Source of the DNA: Nocardia niigatensis NBRC 100131
GTDB lineage: Bacteria; Actinomycetota; Actinomycetes; Mycobacteriales; Mycobacteriaceae
Assembly: GCF_000308655.1 (NCBI RefSeq)
Contig: NZ_BAGC01000044.1
Location: 248,001-312,000 of the forward strand
Reading direction: 5' to 3'
Length of the DNA: 64,000 bases
The stretch's first letter is position 1. Every line of letters starts with the position of its first letter. Positions 6,763 through 15,900 of this stretch are shown here, one piece after another. A program made the position numbers and the translations under genes. Below the pieces are notes generated by a model, which searched no databases, was not told the DNA's origin, and was given only the letters and a program-made list of their open reading frames with translations.

Positions 6763-8922
6763 CTAGGAAGAGTCCCGGGCCCGCGATCGGACGATCGCGA
6801 GGACATCCGCGCCGTATGTGCGCAGCTTCTTGGCCCCGATGCCGGGGATCGCCACCAGGGCACTGTCATCGGCCGGGCGCTGTTCGGCGATGGCGATCAA
6901 GGTCGTATCGCTGAACACCACAAAATGTGGCAGTGACAGCTCCTCGGCCTTTTCCTTGCGCCATTCCCGCAGCGCCGCCAGCAGTTCCGGGTCGATGTCG
7001 GCGGGGCAGCGGGAGCAGCGGCCGAGCATGGTGGCCTGGGTATTGAGCAGCGGACGGCCGCAGACCCGGCAGGTTGGATGAAGTCGCTTGGGGCCGTTAC
7101 GGCGCTCGGTGGTGTGGTTGGCGATGCGCGAGGCCGGGGAGTCCTCGGGGACCAGGCCGATGAGGAACCGGGAGCGGCGGCGCACCTTGCGACCACCCGC
7201 GGAACGGGCCAGGGCCCAGGACAATTGGAGGTGCTCACGCGCGCGGGTGACGCCGACGTAGAGCAGCCGGCGTTCCTCCTCCAGCGCGGCCTCGTCGGAA
7301 ACCGTTGCGTCCGGGCCGAGTACATGCTGGATGGGCAGTGTGCCGTCGGCCAGGCCGACCAGGAAGACGGCGTCCCACTCGAGTCCCTTGGCCGCGTGCA
7401 GCGAGGCCAGGGTGACGCCCTGCACGGTCGGTGGGTGCCGGGCCTCGGCGCGGGCGGCCAGCTCGCGCAGCAAGCCGGTCAGTTCCAGGTCCGGATCCTG
7501 TTCGGCGAGTTCCTCGGTGAGCTGGACCAGCGCCACCAGCGAGGCCCAGCGCTCCCGGGCCTGAGCGCCGACCGGCTCCTCCTTGGTTAGCCCGACCTGG
7601 GCCAGCGCCGCGCGCACCAGGGTGACCAGCTTCTCGCCGCGGGCGTCGGGTAGATCATCGCGATTGGCGGCCGTGCGCAGCGCCGAGACCGCCTGCCGCA
7701 CCTCGGGGCGATTGAAGAAGCCCTCGCCACCGCGTACCTGATAGGCGATGCCCGCCTCGGTGAGCGCCTGCTCGTAGACCTCCGACTGCGCGTTGATGCG
7801 GTAGAGGATGGCGATTTCCGCTGCGGGAACACCATTTTCGAGGAGTTTGGCGACCGCCTTGGCGACGGCGGCGGCCTCGGCGGGTTCGTCGTCGTACTCG
7901 GCGAACAGCGGTTCCGGGCCGTCGGCGCGCTGGCCGATGAGCTGCAGCCGGGTGCCGGCGATGCGGCCGCGGGCCGCGCCGATCACCCGGTTGGCCAGCG
8001 ACACCACCTGTGGGGTGGAGCGATAGTCGCGCTCCAGGCGGACGACAGTGGCGTCGGGGAAGCGGCGGGAGAAGTCCAGCAGATAGGCCGGGCTGGCCCC
8101 GGTGAAGGAGTAGATGGTCTGGTTGGCGTCGCCGACCACGGTCAGATCGTCGCGGTCGCCGAGCCAGGCGTCGAGCACCCGCTGTTGCAGCGGGGTGACG
8201 TCCTGGTACTCGTCCACCACGAAACACCGGTAGCGGCCGCGGAACTCCTCGGCCACCGAAGAGAAGTCCTCGAGTGCGGCCGCGGTGTGCAGCAGCAGAT
8301 CGTCGAAATCGAGCAGCAGCCCGTCGGGGGTGTTCTTCAGCGCCTCGTAGTAGGTGTAGACCGCCGAGACCTTCTTCGCCTCGTAGGGCACGTCGCGGTG
8401 GCGGCGGGCCGCCTCGCCCGCGTAGTCCTCGGGCGCGACGAGCGAGCCCTTGGCCCATTCGATCTCACTGATCAGATCGCGCAAGCTGTCGGTGTCGGTG
8501 GGTAGCCCGGCCCGGCCCGCGGCCTGGGCGACGATGGGGAACTTGCCGTCGATCAGCCGCCACGGCACATCGCCGACGACCTGCGGCCAGAAGTACTTGA
8601 GCTGCCGCAGGGCCGCGGCGTGGAAGGTGCGCGCCTGCACCTGCCCGGCCTCGCCGCTCAAACCCAAGGCGCGCAGCCGGTTCCGCAGCTCCCCTGCCGC
8701 GCGGGCGGTGAAGGTCACCGACAGCACCTGGTCGGCGCGAACGTGCCCGGCCGAGACCAGGTGCGCGATGCGGTGGGTGATGGTGCGCGTCTTGCCGGTG
8801 CCCGCGCCCGCCAGCACACACACCGGTCCCCGGGGCGCGCGCACGGCCGCCGCCTGCTCGGCATCGAGGTCGTCGAGCCGGAGCTGGGCCTGGGTGGTCG
8901 CGGCAGTCACGCGCTCCATCAT
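6763..8922 (-). CDS. uvrD2: ATP-dependent DNA helicase UvrD2
   Basis: 719 residues, superfamily 1 helicase. Walker A is GAGTGKTRT near residue 38, motif II is VDEYQDVTPLQQ, and motifs III-VI follow (for example GDANQTIYSF and LYVGVTRAREHL). Near the C-terminus are a four-cysteine zinc motif (CRVCGRPL and CSRCP) and then an HRDC domain (about 650-715), the architecture of mycobacterial UvrD2 (Rv3198c). The ATG at 8922 has GGAGG eight bases upstream, and the open frame upstream to 9045 looks non-coding. Confidence 0.95.
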   Translation of the reverse strand: MMERVTAATTQAQLRLDDLDAEQAAAVRAPRGPVCVLAGAGTGKTRTITHRIAHLVSAGHVRADQVLSVTFTARAAGELRNRLRALGLSGEAGQVQARTFHAAALRQLKYFWPQVVGDVPWRLIDGKFPIVAQAAGRAGLPTDTDSLRDLISEIEWAKGSLVAPEDYAGEAARRHRDVPYEAKKVSAVYTYYEALKNTPDGLLLDFDDLLLHTAAALEDFSSVAEEFRGRYRCFVVDEYQDVTPLQQRVLDAWLGDRDDLTVVGDANQTIYSFTGASPAYLLDFSRRFPDATVVRLERDYRSTPQVVSLANRVIGAARGRIAGTRLQLIGQRADGPEPLFAEYDDEPAEAAAVAKAVAKLLENGVPAAEIAILYRINAQSEVYEQALTEAGIAYQVRGGEGFFNRPEVRQAVSALRTAANRDDLPDARGEKLVTLVRAALAQVGLTKEEPVGAQARERWASLVALVQLTEELAEQDPDLELTGLLRELAARAEARHPPTVQGVTLASLHAAKGLEWDAVFLVGLADGTLPIQHVLGPDATVSDEAALEEERRLLYVGVTRAREHLQLSWALARSAGGRKVRRRSRFLIGLVPEDSPASRIANHTTERRNGPKRLHPTCRVCGRPLLNTQATMLGRCSRCPADIDPELLAALREWRKEKAEELSLPHFVVFSDTTLIAIAEQRPADDSALVAIPGIGAKKLRTYGADVLAIVRSRARDSS

Positions 8923-9090
8923 GACAGCGACCTCCGACAGGCCGGGCGGCCCTCGGCGTGGCGGCGCGGAAACCGGGCCCGGGCCGGGGCGGGCGGTCAG
9001 CGTGCGGACGTGGTCGACGAGAGCCCGGGACAGGCGGCAGCGCACCGGCGGATGCCGGCAGCGGGACGCCCGGGCGGGAGAGCGGGATGG

Positions 9091-9558
9091 TCAGTCCTGC
9101 TCGCGGTCGCGGAGTCGGCGCAGTGCCGCGGTGAAGCCGGAGGTGCGGTCGCCGAGCGGGGCGAAGAAGTCGTGGTCGCAGGTTTCGACAGCGCCGATGG
9201 CCCGATTGACCAGGGCCGCACCGGTTTCGGTGGGGACGAGGGATTTGGCGCGGCGGTCGGTGGGGTGATCGCGACGTTCCAGCAGACCCTTCTGTTCCAG
9301 GGTGCGCAGCACCTGGGAGGTCATCATGGGGTCGGTGGCGGCGTGGTCGGCGAGGTCGCGCTGGGTGACGGGTTCGCCACCCGACCGGCTGGTGAGCCAG
9401 GTCAGGGAGGCGAGCAGGACGAATTGCACGTGGGTCAGGTCGAAGGGCGCCAGGGCCGCGCGTTGCGCGGCCTGCCATCGATTGGTCACCTGCCAGAGCA
9501 AGAGACCGGGACTTTCGTCGGCGTGCTCGAATTCGGTGTGTAGTCCGTCATTGGCCAT
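9091..9558 (-). CDS. MarR family transcriptional regulator
   Basis: 155 residues with a MarR-type winged helix: the recognition region near residues 55-85 (TQRDLADHAATDPMMTSQVLRTLEQKGLLERR) is followed by the wing DHPTDRRAKSLVPTETG. The ATG at 9558 overlaps the TGA of the EVE-domain gene (TGATG), which indicates translational coupling. It is therefore the last gene of an SRPBCC-EVE-MarR operon and probably regulates it. A GTG one codon upstream is an equivalent start. The ligand is unknown. Confidence 0.88.
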   Translation of the reverse strand: MANDGLHTEFEHADESPGLLLWQVTNRWQAAQRAALAPFDLTHVQFVLLASLTWLTSRSGGEPVTQRDLADHAATDPMMTSQVLRTLEQKGLLERRDHPTDRRAKSLVPTETGAALVNRAIGAVETCDHDFFAPLGDRTSGFTAALRRLRDREQD

Positions 9559-9983
9559 CACTGCCCGACCATAGCGCGGGAGATGAGGCCGAAATCGTGG
9601 GCGGTGAGCTCGACCAGGCCGCGACGCAGCACGATCCCCCAGTTGGGGACGCTGGTCAGGTCGAGTTCGCTGCGCAGATCGTCGATGGGGACCTGACGGG
9701 CCGCGCGGTCGTAGTCGACCGCGCGCCGCCAGGGGCGGAAGCAGCCGCCCTGTTCCTCGACCTGCCAGGACGGGCCATCGGCGACGGTGCCGATGGCGGT
9801 GAAGGATTTGATCGGTTCGCCCTCGCGCATGCCGGTGCGGGGCGAGTAGTAGACGAGGCCGTCACCGGCCCGCATGCGTTCCACGGCGGCGCGCTTGCCG
9901 TGGTTGGCCTGGGCGAACCCGAGTTCCACGCCGCGGCGGACATGGTCGCGGGAGACGACCGCGAGCCAGTACCCGGTGCTCAT
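9558..9983 (-). CDS. EVE domain-containing protein
   Basis: 141 residues forming a single EVE domain (YWLAVVSRDHVRRGVELGFAQANHGKRAAVERMRAGDGLVYYSP). EVE domains belong to the PUA/YTH superfamily and are thought to bind modified bases in nucleic acids; some occur in defence or DNA-modification systems. The ATG at 9983 overlaps the stop of the upstream SRPBCC gene by 4 bp, and its own stop overlaps the MarR start. This insertion is not part of the mycobacterial uvrD2 neighbourhood as I know it. Confidence 0.85.
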   Translation of the reverse strand: MSTGYWLAVVSRDHVRRGVELGFAQANHGKRAAVERMRAGDGLVYYSPRTGMREGEPIKSFTAIGTVADGPSWQVEEQGGCFRPWRRAVDYDRAARQVPIDDLRSELDLTSVPNWGIVLRRGLVELTAHDFGLISRAMVGQ

Positions 9984-10402
9984 ACCAGCGCCGCCTCGGC
10001 GGCCGCGACCAGCGCGTCGACATCGCCCTGCAGGGACTTGGCGAGATTGCCGCCCATGATCTTGGTCCAGAGCCCGCGCAGCGGACCCTCCATGGAGATG
10101 CTGACCCGCACGGTGGTGATCGTGCCGTCGGTGGTGACCTCGTGGGCGAAGATCAGCCGCGCGCCGATCAGCTTGGACGAGTCGATGAATTCGGTGTCGG
10201 TGAGCTTGGTGACGACGAACTTGGTCTTGGGGCCACCCTTGGGCTTGAGGGTGCCGGTGGCGCCCTGTTCGAACGGGCCGTCGAGGGTGACCCACTCGGT
10301 GTCCTGGTTCCACTCGGGCCAGGTGGCCATGTCGGCCCACTTGGTGAAGAAGGCGGCGGGGGCGGCGGTCGAAGTGGCGGTGGCTGTTGCGATCTGCGTC
10401 AT
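9980..10402 (-). CDS. SRPBCC family protein
   Basis: 140 residues with the hydrophobic-cavity START/Bet v1-like fold typical of SRPBCC proteins. Recognisable segments are FFTKWADMATWPEWNQDTEWV at the N-terminus and a C-terminal helix (IMGGNLAKSLQGDVDALVAAAEAAL). It is first in a three-gene, overlapping operon with the EVE and MarR genes. The ATG at 10402 faces mycoredoxin across 129 bp. Ligand or catalytic activity cannot be told from sequence. Confidence 0.85.
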   Translation of the reverse strand: MTQIATATATSTAAPAAFFTKWADMATWPEWNQDTEWVTLDGPFEQGATGTLKPKGGPKTKFVVTKLTDTEFIDSSKLIGARLIFAHEVTTDGTITTVRVSISMEGPLRGLWTKIMGGNLAKSLQGDVDALVAAAEAALV

Positions 10403-10531
10403 GCAATTAGTATGCGCGCTTATTACTTCTGCGTCAACCCCCGATTTTCGGGAGATTCGGAAGGGGGTCGATCGGCTCACAACCGACCCTCCGCGGGGAA
10501 CACGATCAGCGGCGGGTATGTTGCACCGACC
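10403..10531. promoter_or_regulatory. Divergent promoter region, possible MarR operator
   Basis: This 129-bp region separates the SRPBCC-EVE-MarR operon from mycoredoxin. Just upstream of the SRPBCC start is an AT-richer imperfect palindrome (about 10407-10428, containing AGTA...TACT arms around a GCGCGC core on the minus strand), of the size of a MarR-family site. The operator call is inference. Confidence 0.35.
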
Positions 10532-10783
10532 GTGACTGCTACCGATCTGACCATGTACTCGACGACCTGGTGCGGCTACTGCCGTCGTCTGAAGAAGCAG
10601 CTCGACGAGGCCGGCATCACCTACGAGGTGATCGACATCGAAGAGCACCCCGACGCCGCCGAATTCGTGGGCAGTGTGAACAACGGCAATCACGTTGTGC
10701 CGACCGTGAAGTACCGCGACGGCTCGACCGCCACGAACCCCACCCTGGTCCAGGTGAAACAGGCCCTGGCCGCCATCGGCTAG
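10532..10783 (+). CDS. mrx1: Mycoredoxin (glutaredoxin-like)
   Basis: 83 residues with a thioredoxin fold and the redox motif WCGYC (residues 12-16), followed by IDIEEHPDAAEFVGSVN and the cis-proline motif HVVPTVKYRDG. This is the mycoredoxin-1 family (Rv3198A), which reduces mycothiol-protein mixed disulfides. The start is a GTG at 10532; the nearby ATG at 10518 is out of frame. Confidence 0.93.
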   Translation: MTATDLTMYSTTWCGYCRRLKKQLDEAGITYEVIDIEEHPDAAEFVGSVNNGNHVVPTVKYRDGSTATNPTLVQVKQALAAIG

Positions 10784-10800
10784 CCCCGGGGCCGAAGAAA

Positions 10801-10830
10801 GAAGCCGCACGCCAGCAGGTGTGCGGCTTC
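10801..10830. terminator. Rho-independent terminator between mrx1 and nudC
   Basis: A perfect 10-bp stem (GAAGCCGCAC with GTGCGGCTTC) and 10-nt loop lie between convergent genes. On the minus strand it is followed by TTTCTTTC, making it a standard terminator for nudC. It probably also ends mrx1 transcripts. Confidence 0.85.
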
Positions 10831-10843
10831 CTGTTGCGTCCGT

Positions 10844-11764
10844 TCAGTTTTCGGCGGCCCAGGATTCGACGATGGTCCGGGCGATCGAAATCGACCCCGG
10901 CAGCAGCAGTTTCGCCTCGCCTCCGGTGGCGCCGGTCGGCGATCCCCACGCGCCCGCGGCCAGCGCGTCCCGCACCTCGTCGCGAGTGAACCAGTACGCC
11001 TCGGCGATCTCGCCGTCGTGGAAGGCCAGCGGCTGATCCGGGTCGGCGACCGCGGCGAAGCCGAGCATGAGCGAGCGCGGGAAGGGCCAGGGCTGGCTGC
11101 CCAGATAGCGGATCTCGCGGACGTCGACGCCGACCTCCTCCTTGATCTCGCGTTCGACACAGCGTTCCAGGGACTCCCCCGCCTCCACGAAACCGGCCAG
11201 CAGCGAGAACAATCCCTGCGGCCAGGTGTGCTGGCGGCCCAGCAGTACGCGGTCGCCGCCGTCGTGGATCAGGCAGATGACGGCCGGGTCGGTGCGCGGG
11301 AAATCCTCGTGCCCGGTCTCGCTGATGCGAGACCAGCCGCCGTTGGCGGCGGTGGTGGGGGTGCCGTCGACGGCGCTGAAGGCCGCCTTGTCGTGCCAGT
11401 TGAGCAGGGCGATGGCGGTGGAGAGCAGGCCGGTGCCGAAATCGTCGAGGTCGAGGGTGGAGCCGAAGGCACGCAGGTCGGCCAGTGTGCCCTCGATGGT
11501 GTTGTCGCGCACGGCCCACAGGTGGATGCCGGCGTCCACGCCGAGGAACACGGCATCGGGCGCGCGCTCGGGGGCCAGGGTGAGCGCGGCCTCGAGCACG
11601 ACGGTCCCGTTGTCGACGCGGACCTGGCCGCGCTTGTTCATCCGCAGGAGTTTGGCCTGGGCCCAGCCCTCTTCGAGGGCCTGTTCGTCGGAGCGGAGGT
11701 CTTCGGCCCGGTCGAGTGAGGTACGGGACAGCACCGGAACGGCATTCAGCTGGAAACCTGACAC
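10844..11764 (-). CDS. nudC: NADH pyrophosphatase NudC (Nudix hydrolase)
   Basis: 306 residues. An N-terminal NudC-like domain is followed by a Nudix box GFVEAGESLERCVEREIKEEVGV (about 195-217) and the SQPWPFPRSLM motif that defines NADH-specific NudC enzymes. These hydrolyse NADH/NAD and can remove NAD caps from RNA. The paired cysteines that bind zinc in E. coli NudC are absent here (no CxxC). It is homologous to Rv3199c and in the same position. Confidence 0.92.
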   Translation of the reverse strand: MSGFQLNAVPVLSRTSLDRAEDLRSDEQALEEGWAQAKLLRMNKRGQVRVDNGTVVLEAALTLAPERAPDAVFLGVDAGIHLWAVRDNTIEGTLADLRAFGSTLDLDDFGTGLLSTAIALLNWHDKAAFSAVDGTPTTAANGGWSRISETGHEDFPRTDPAVICLIHDGGDRVLLGRQHTWPQGLFSLLAGFVEAGESLERCVEREIKEEVGVDVREIRYLGSQPWPFPRSLMLGFAAVADPDQPLAFHDGEIAEAYWFTRDEVRDALAAGAWGSPTGATGGEAKLLLPGSISIARTIVESWAAEN

Positions 11765-11790
11765 ACCCCGAGACTAGACGGGCACGGTGC

Positions 11791-12858
11791 TCAGCCGTGG
11801 ACGCGGCGGAGATAGAGGAGTCTGTCCCCGGTTTCGAGGGCGTCGGTCTCGGGGTCGCCGACGCGGATGAGGCGGGTGTCGCGGACCACGCCCAGCACGA
11901 TGTCGCGCAGGTGGCGCGGGGATCCGCCGATCTCCTCGGTCTCCACGTCGCGTTCGGCGATGGCGAAGCCGGCCTCGGGGGTGAGCAGATCCTCGATCAT
12001 GTCGACCACGGCCGGGGTGGTGGTGGCGATGCCGAGCAGGCGGCCGGCGGTCTCGGAGGACACCACCACCGAGTCGGCGCCGGACTGGCGCAGCAGGTGG
12101 GTGTTCTCGGCCTCGCGAACGGCCGCGGAAATCTTTGCCCTGGGGTTGATTTCGCGGGCGGTGAGGGTGACCAGGACGGCGGTGTCGTCGCGGTTGGCGG
12201 CGACCACGACGGCCGAGGCGTGCTGAACTCCGGCCAGCCGCAACACATCCGACTTGGTGGCCGAGCCGTGCACCGTCACCAGCCCGGCGTTGGCGGCGAA
12301 TTCCAGGACCTGCTGGTCGGTGTCGACCACCACGATGTCGCCGGGCTGCACGCCGTCGGCCAGCATGGCGTCCACGGCGGTGCGGCCCTTGGTGCCGTAG
12401 CCGACTACCACGGTGTGATTACGCACGGTGCGCCTCCATCGCTGAATCTTGAACGCCTGCCGGGATCGTTCGGTGAGCACCGCCAGGGTGGTGCCGACCA
12501 AGACGATGAGGAACAGGATCCGCAGCGGCGTGACCACGAGAATATTGATGAGCCGTGCGGTGGGGGTGACGGGTGTGATGTCGCCGTAGCCGGTGGTCGA
12601 CAGCGACACCGTGGCGTAGTAGGCGCAGTCCAGCAGGCCCATCTTGTCGCGGGCGTTGTCGTGGTAGCCGTCGCGGCCGAGGTACACCACCACGGTGGCG
12701 CCCACCAGCAGCAGCACGGCCAGGCCGAGCCGGCGCACCAGCGAGTACCAGGGGCTGGACTGGGCGGACGGGACCCGGAGCACGCCGACCAGCGCGAAGT
12801 CGGGCCGCCCGGTGAGGCCGGCCAGTCCGCGCGAGGAGTCACCGAACACGCGAATCAC
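11791..12858 (-). CDS. Potassium channel with RCK (TrkA-N) domain
   Basis: 355 residues. Two transmembrane helices flank a pore loop with the selectivity filter TTGYGD (about residue 90). A Rossmann-type RCK domain follows (HTVVVGYGTKGRTAVDAML, near 147) and then a TrkA-C-like region. Homologous to Rv3200c. The start is a GTG at 12858 with no clear ribosome-binding site; a GTG at 12849 is an alternative. It probably moves K+ under control of nucleotide or ion binding to the RCK domain. Confidence 0.9.
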   Translation of the reverse strand: MIRVFGDSSRGLAGLTGRPDFALVGVLRVPSAQSSPWYSLVRRLGLAVLLLVGATVVVYLGRDGYHDNARDKMGLLDCAYYATVSLSTTGYGDITPVTPTARLINILVVTPLRILFLIVLVGTTLAVLTERSRQAFKIQRWRRTVRNHTVVVGYGTKGRTAVDAMLADGVQPGDIVVVDTDQQVLEFAANAGLVTVHGSATKSDVLRLAGVQHASAVVVAANRDDTAVLVTLTAREINPRAKISAAVREAENTHLLRQSGADSVVVSSETAGRLLGIATTTPAVVDMIEDLLTPEAGFAIAERDVETEEIGGSPRHLRDIVLGVVRDTRLIRVGDPETDALETGDRLLYLRRVHG

Positions 12859-12968
12859 CGATCATTTCGGGCACTTCTGGCTGCGGCACGGTCCGGAGCG
12901 TACCGGGCAAAACGGCGTGCGGCGGTTTCGGCGGGCGCGCGTCGCGAAGTCCCGCGAGAGTTCGCAGA

Positions 12969-15900
12969 TCAGTGCAGCGGGTCCGGCGGCAGCCACTCCG
13001 GGTCGGGCGGCGGTTCGAAATCGGGCGGGAAATCGATGCCGGGCACGGGATCCCAGTGCGGGCCAGGGTGGGAATCGGCGCGCTCGGCGGACGCCGGCGC
13101 GGGGATCGGCGGCGCATCGGGGCCGGGTGGCGCTTCTGGGTCGGGCGGCGGTTCGAAGCCGGGTCCCGGGCTGTTGTCGAATCCGGTGGGCCCGGGTCGC
13201 CCCGAAGCGGCCGGGAGACGCAGCATTTCGACATCGGTGGGCTCGGCGGGGCCTGGATCGTCCTCGTCCGGTTCGGGCGGCAGCGGCGGCTGAGGCGGGG
13301 TCGGCGGGATCCGGATGGGGGCCGCGTCGGTGATGATGGCGGCGAGTTCGGCTGGTCCGGGCAGGTGTTCGGGGGCGATGGTGCGGCCGGTGCGGACGTA
13401 GTGGAAGGCGGCGACCGTCTCGGCCAGCAGGTCGGCTTCGGGGCGGCCGCTGCGAGCGGCCTCCAGGCGGGCCCAGGCCAGCCGGTAGACGGCGAGTTGG
13501 ACGACGACCGAATCCTCTTCGGCGCGTTTGGGTTCCGCTCCGGTCTTCCAGTCCACGATGACCCAGGCACCGTCGGGGCGGCGGAAGACGGCGTCCATGC
13601 GGCCGCGAATCACGGTGCCCGCGATGGTGGTTTCGAAGGAGATCTCCACCTCGACGGGATTGCGGTCGGCCCACGGGGACGCGAGGAAGGCCTCCTGCAG
13701 GCGCATGAGATCGGCGTCGGTGTCGTTGATGTCGGCCGCGCCGGGCAGTTCCTCGAATCCGAGCAGGCGCGCGCCGCCGAACCAGCGCTGCAGCCAGGCA
13801 TGGAAGGCGGTGCCGCGGCGGGTGTACGGGCTGGGCGGGTACGGGAGCGGGCGACGCAGGCGGGCGGCGAGTTTCGCGGGATCGGCGCTCAGGTCGACGA
13901 GGGCGGTGGCGGCCAGCTGGCCGGGCAGTTCGACCTCCCGGACGGCCTCTTCGGCGGCGCGGTGCTCGGCGATGAGGGCGCTGACATCCTCGGCCCAGCC
14001 TTCGGGATCCTCCTCGTCCGCGGGCTCGGAATCGGCTGCCGTGCCGCCGAATTCGGGGCCGAAGTCGAGTTCGGTCTGCTGCGGGCGGGATTCGTCGCGC
14101 AAGGTGTCGAGTGCGGCTTTGACCAGGGTCGCGCCCTCCTCCACGAATTCGCGGCGGGAGCCCAGCGGGTCACGCGGCCAGGTCGCGGTCTGCGGGTTGT
14201 CGGTGAACGGGTTGGGGGTGTCGGGCAGGGGCGGATCGTCCCAGCGGTCGATCTCGACGCCGTTCGCCAGTCGCGAGCCCGGGGACTCGGTCTCGCGTTT
14301 GAGTTCGAGCAGGAAAGCGGAGGGGCCCTTGGGTTTCGAGCCGGTCTCCGACCAGTGGTGGGCAGAGACGAACAGGGCGCGCTCGGTGCGGGTGAGAGCC
14401 ACGTAGAACAGGCGGCGTTCCTCGTCGAGGCGGCGGGCGGCGAGGGCCTTCTTGTGCTCGTCGAGGGCGCGTTCCAGGTCGGCGCGATCGTAGAGATCGT
14501 CCAGACCGAGGACGGGGACGCCATCGGTGGCGTCCTCCTGCTCGCGGTCGCCGCGCAGCGCGGTGGGGAGTTCGGCGAGCGCGCCCATCCAGGTGGCGGT
14601 GCCGGTGCCGGACGGGAAGGTGCCGTCCACCACGTGCGGAACCGCTACCACCTCCCATTCCAGTCCCTTGGCGGCGTGCACGGTGAGCACCTGCACGCGG
14701 TCGTGGGCAACCTCGACTTCGCCCGGCTCCAAACCGTTCTCGACTTCTTCGGCGGCGGCGAGGAAGTCGAGCAGGCCGGACAGGGAGGAGCGGTGGTCGG
14801 CGGAGTATCCGGCCACCACCTCGGCGAAGGCGTCGAGATGCTCGCGTCCGGCGGCGGCGTGGGTGCGGCGGGCCTGGGTCTCCACGCCGACGCCGATGGT
14901 GCGTTCCACATCGGCGACCAGTTCGGCGAGCGGCTGCCCGGCCCGCTCGCGCAGCGCCGACAGTTCCCGGCCGAGGGCGGTGATGCGAGCGAAGCCCTGG
15001 GCCGAATACTCGTCCGGCTCACCGGGATCGGCGATGGCGTCGCCGAGTCCGGCCTTCTCGGCGGGTTCGGGCGCGACCTCGCGCAGCGCCTCGTCCAGGG
15101 CGGCGGTGTCGGTGATGGCGTCGGTCTGCCCGGCCGGGCGGCGGATGGAGAGTTCCCGCGCGCGGCGGGACAGCGCCGCGATATCCGAGACGCCGATCCG
15201 CCAGCGCGCGCCGGTCAGGAGGCGCACCGCCGCGCTGCCCGCCGACGGGTCGGCGACCAGGCGCAGGGTGGCGACGATATCGGCGACCTCCGGTGTGTGC
15301 AGCAGTCCGCCCAGGCCGACGATCTCCACGGGCAATCCGCGATCCCGCAGGGCTTCCGCGAGGGGGGCGGCGTCGGCATTGCGCCGCACCAGCACCGCGG
15401 AGGTGGGTGGCGGCTTGTCCGCTTCGTCCGCGGCCTGCCATTCGGCGGCGATCCGATCGGCCACCCATTCCCGTTCCACCGCAACGGTTTCCGCCAGCGC
15501 CAAGGCGACCAGACCGGCCGTGGCGTCCGGCCGTGGCCGCAGGGCGTCCACCGTCACTCCCCCACCCCGTGCCGCTCGTTCGCGGAGGGGATCCGACACC
15601 AGGTTGGCCAGATCCAGCGCCTCCGGCGGATTCCGCCAGCTGGTGAGCAATGGCAGGATCGGCGCCGGAACCCCTGGCGCACTGGGGAAGTCGGTGGCGA
15701 AGCGCGGCAGGTTGGCGGCCGACGCCCCACGCCAGCCGTAGATGGACTGCATGGGGTCACCCACCGCCGTGACCGCGAGCCGGAGATCACCGTCCGGTTC
15801 GCTCTCCGCCGGGCGGGCGGCGCCGAAGAGGGACGACAGCAGGATGCGCTGGGAATGGCCCGTGTCCTGGTACTCGTCCAGGAGGACCAGACGGAAGCGA

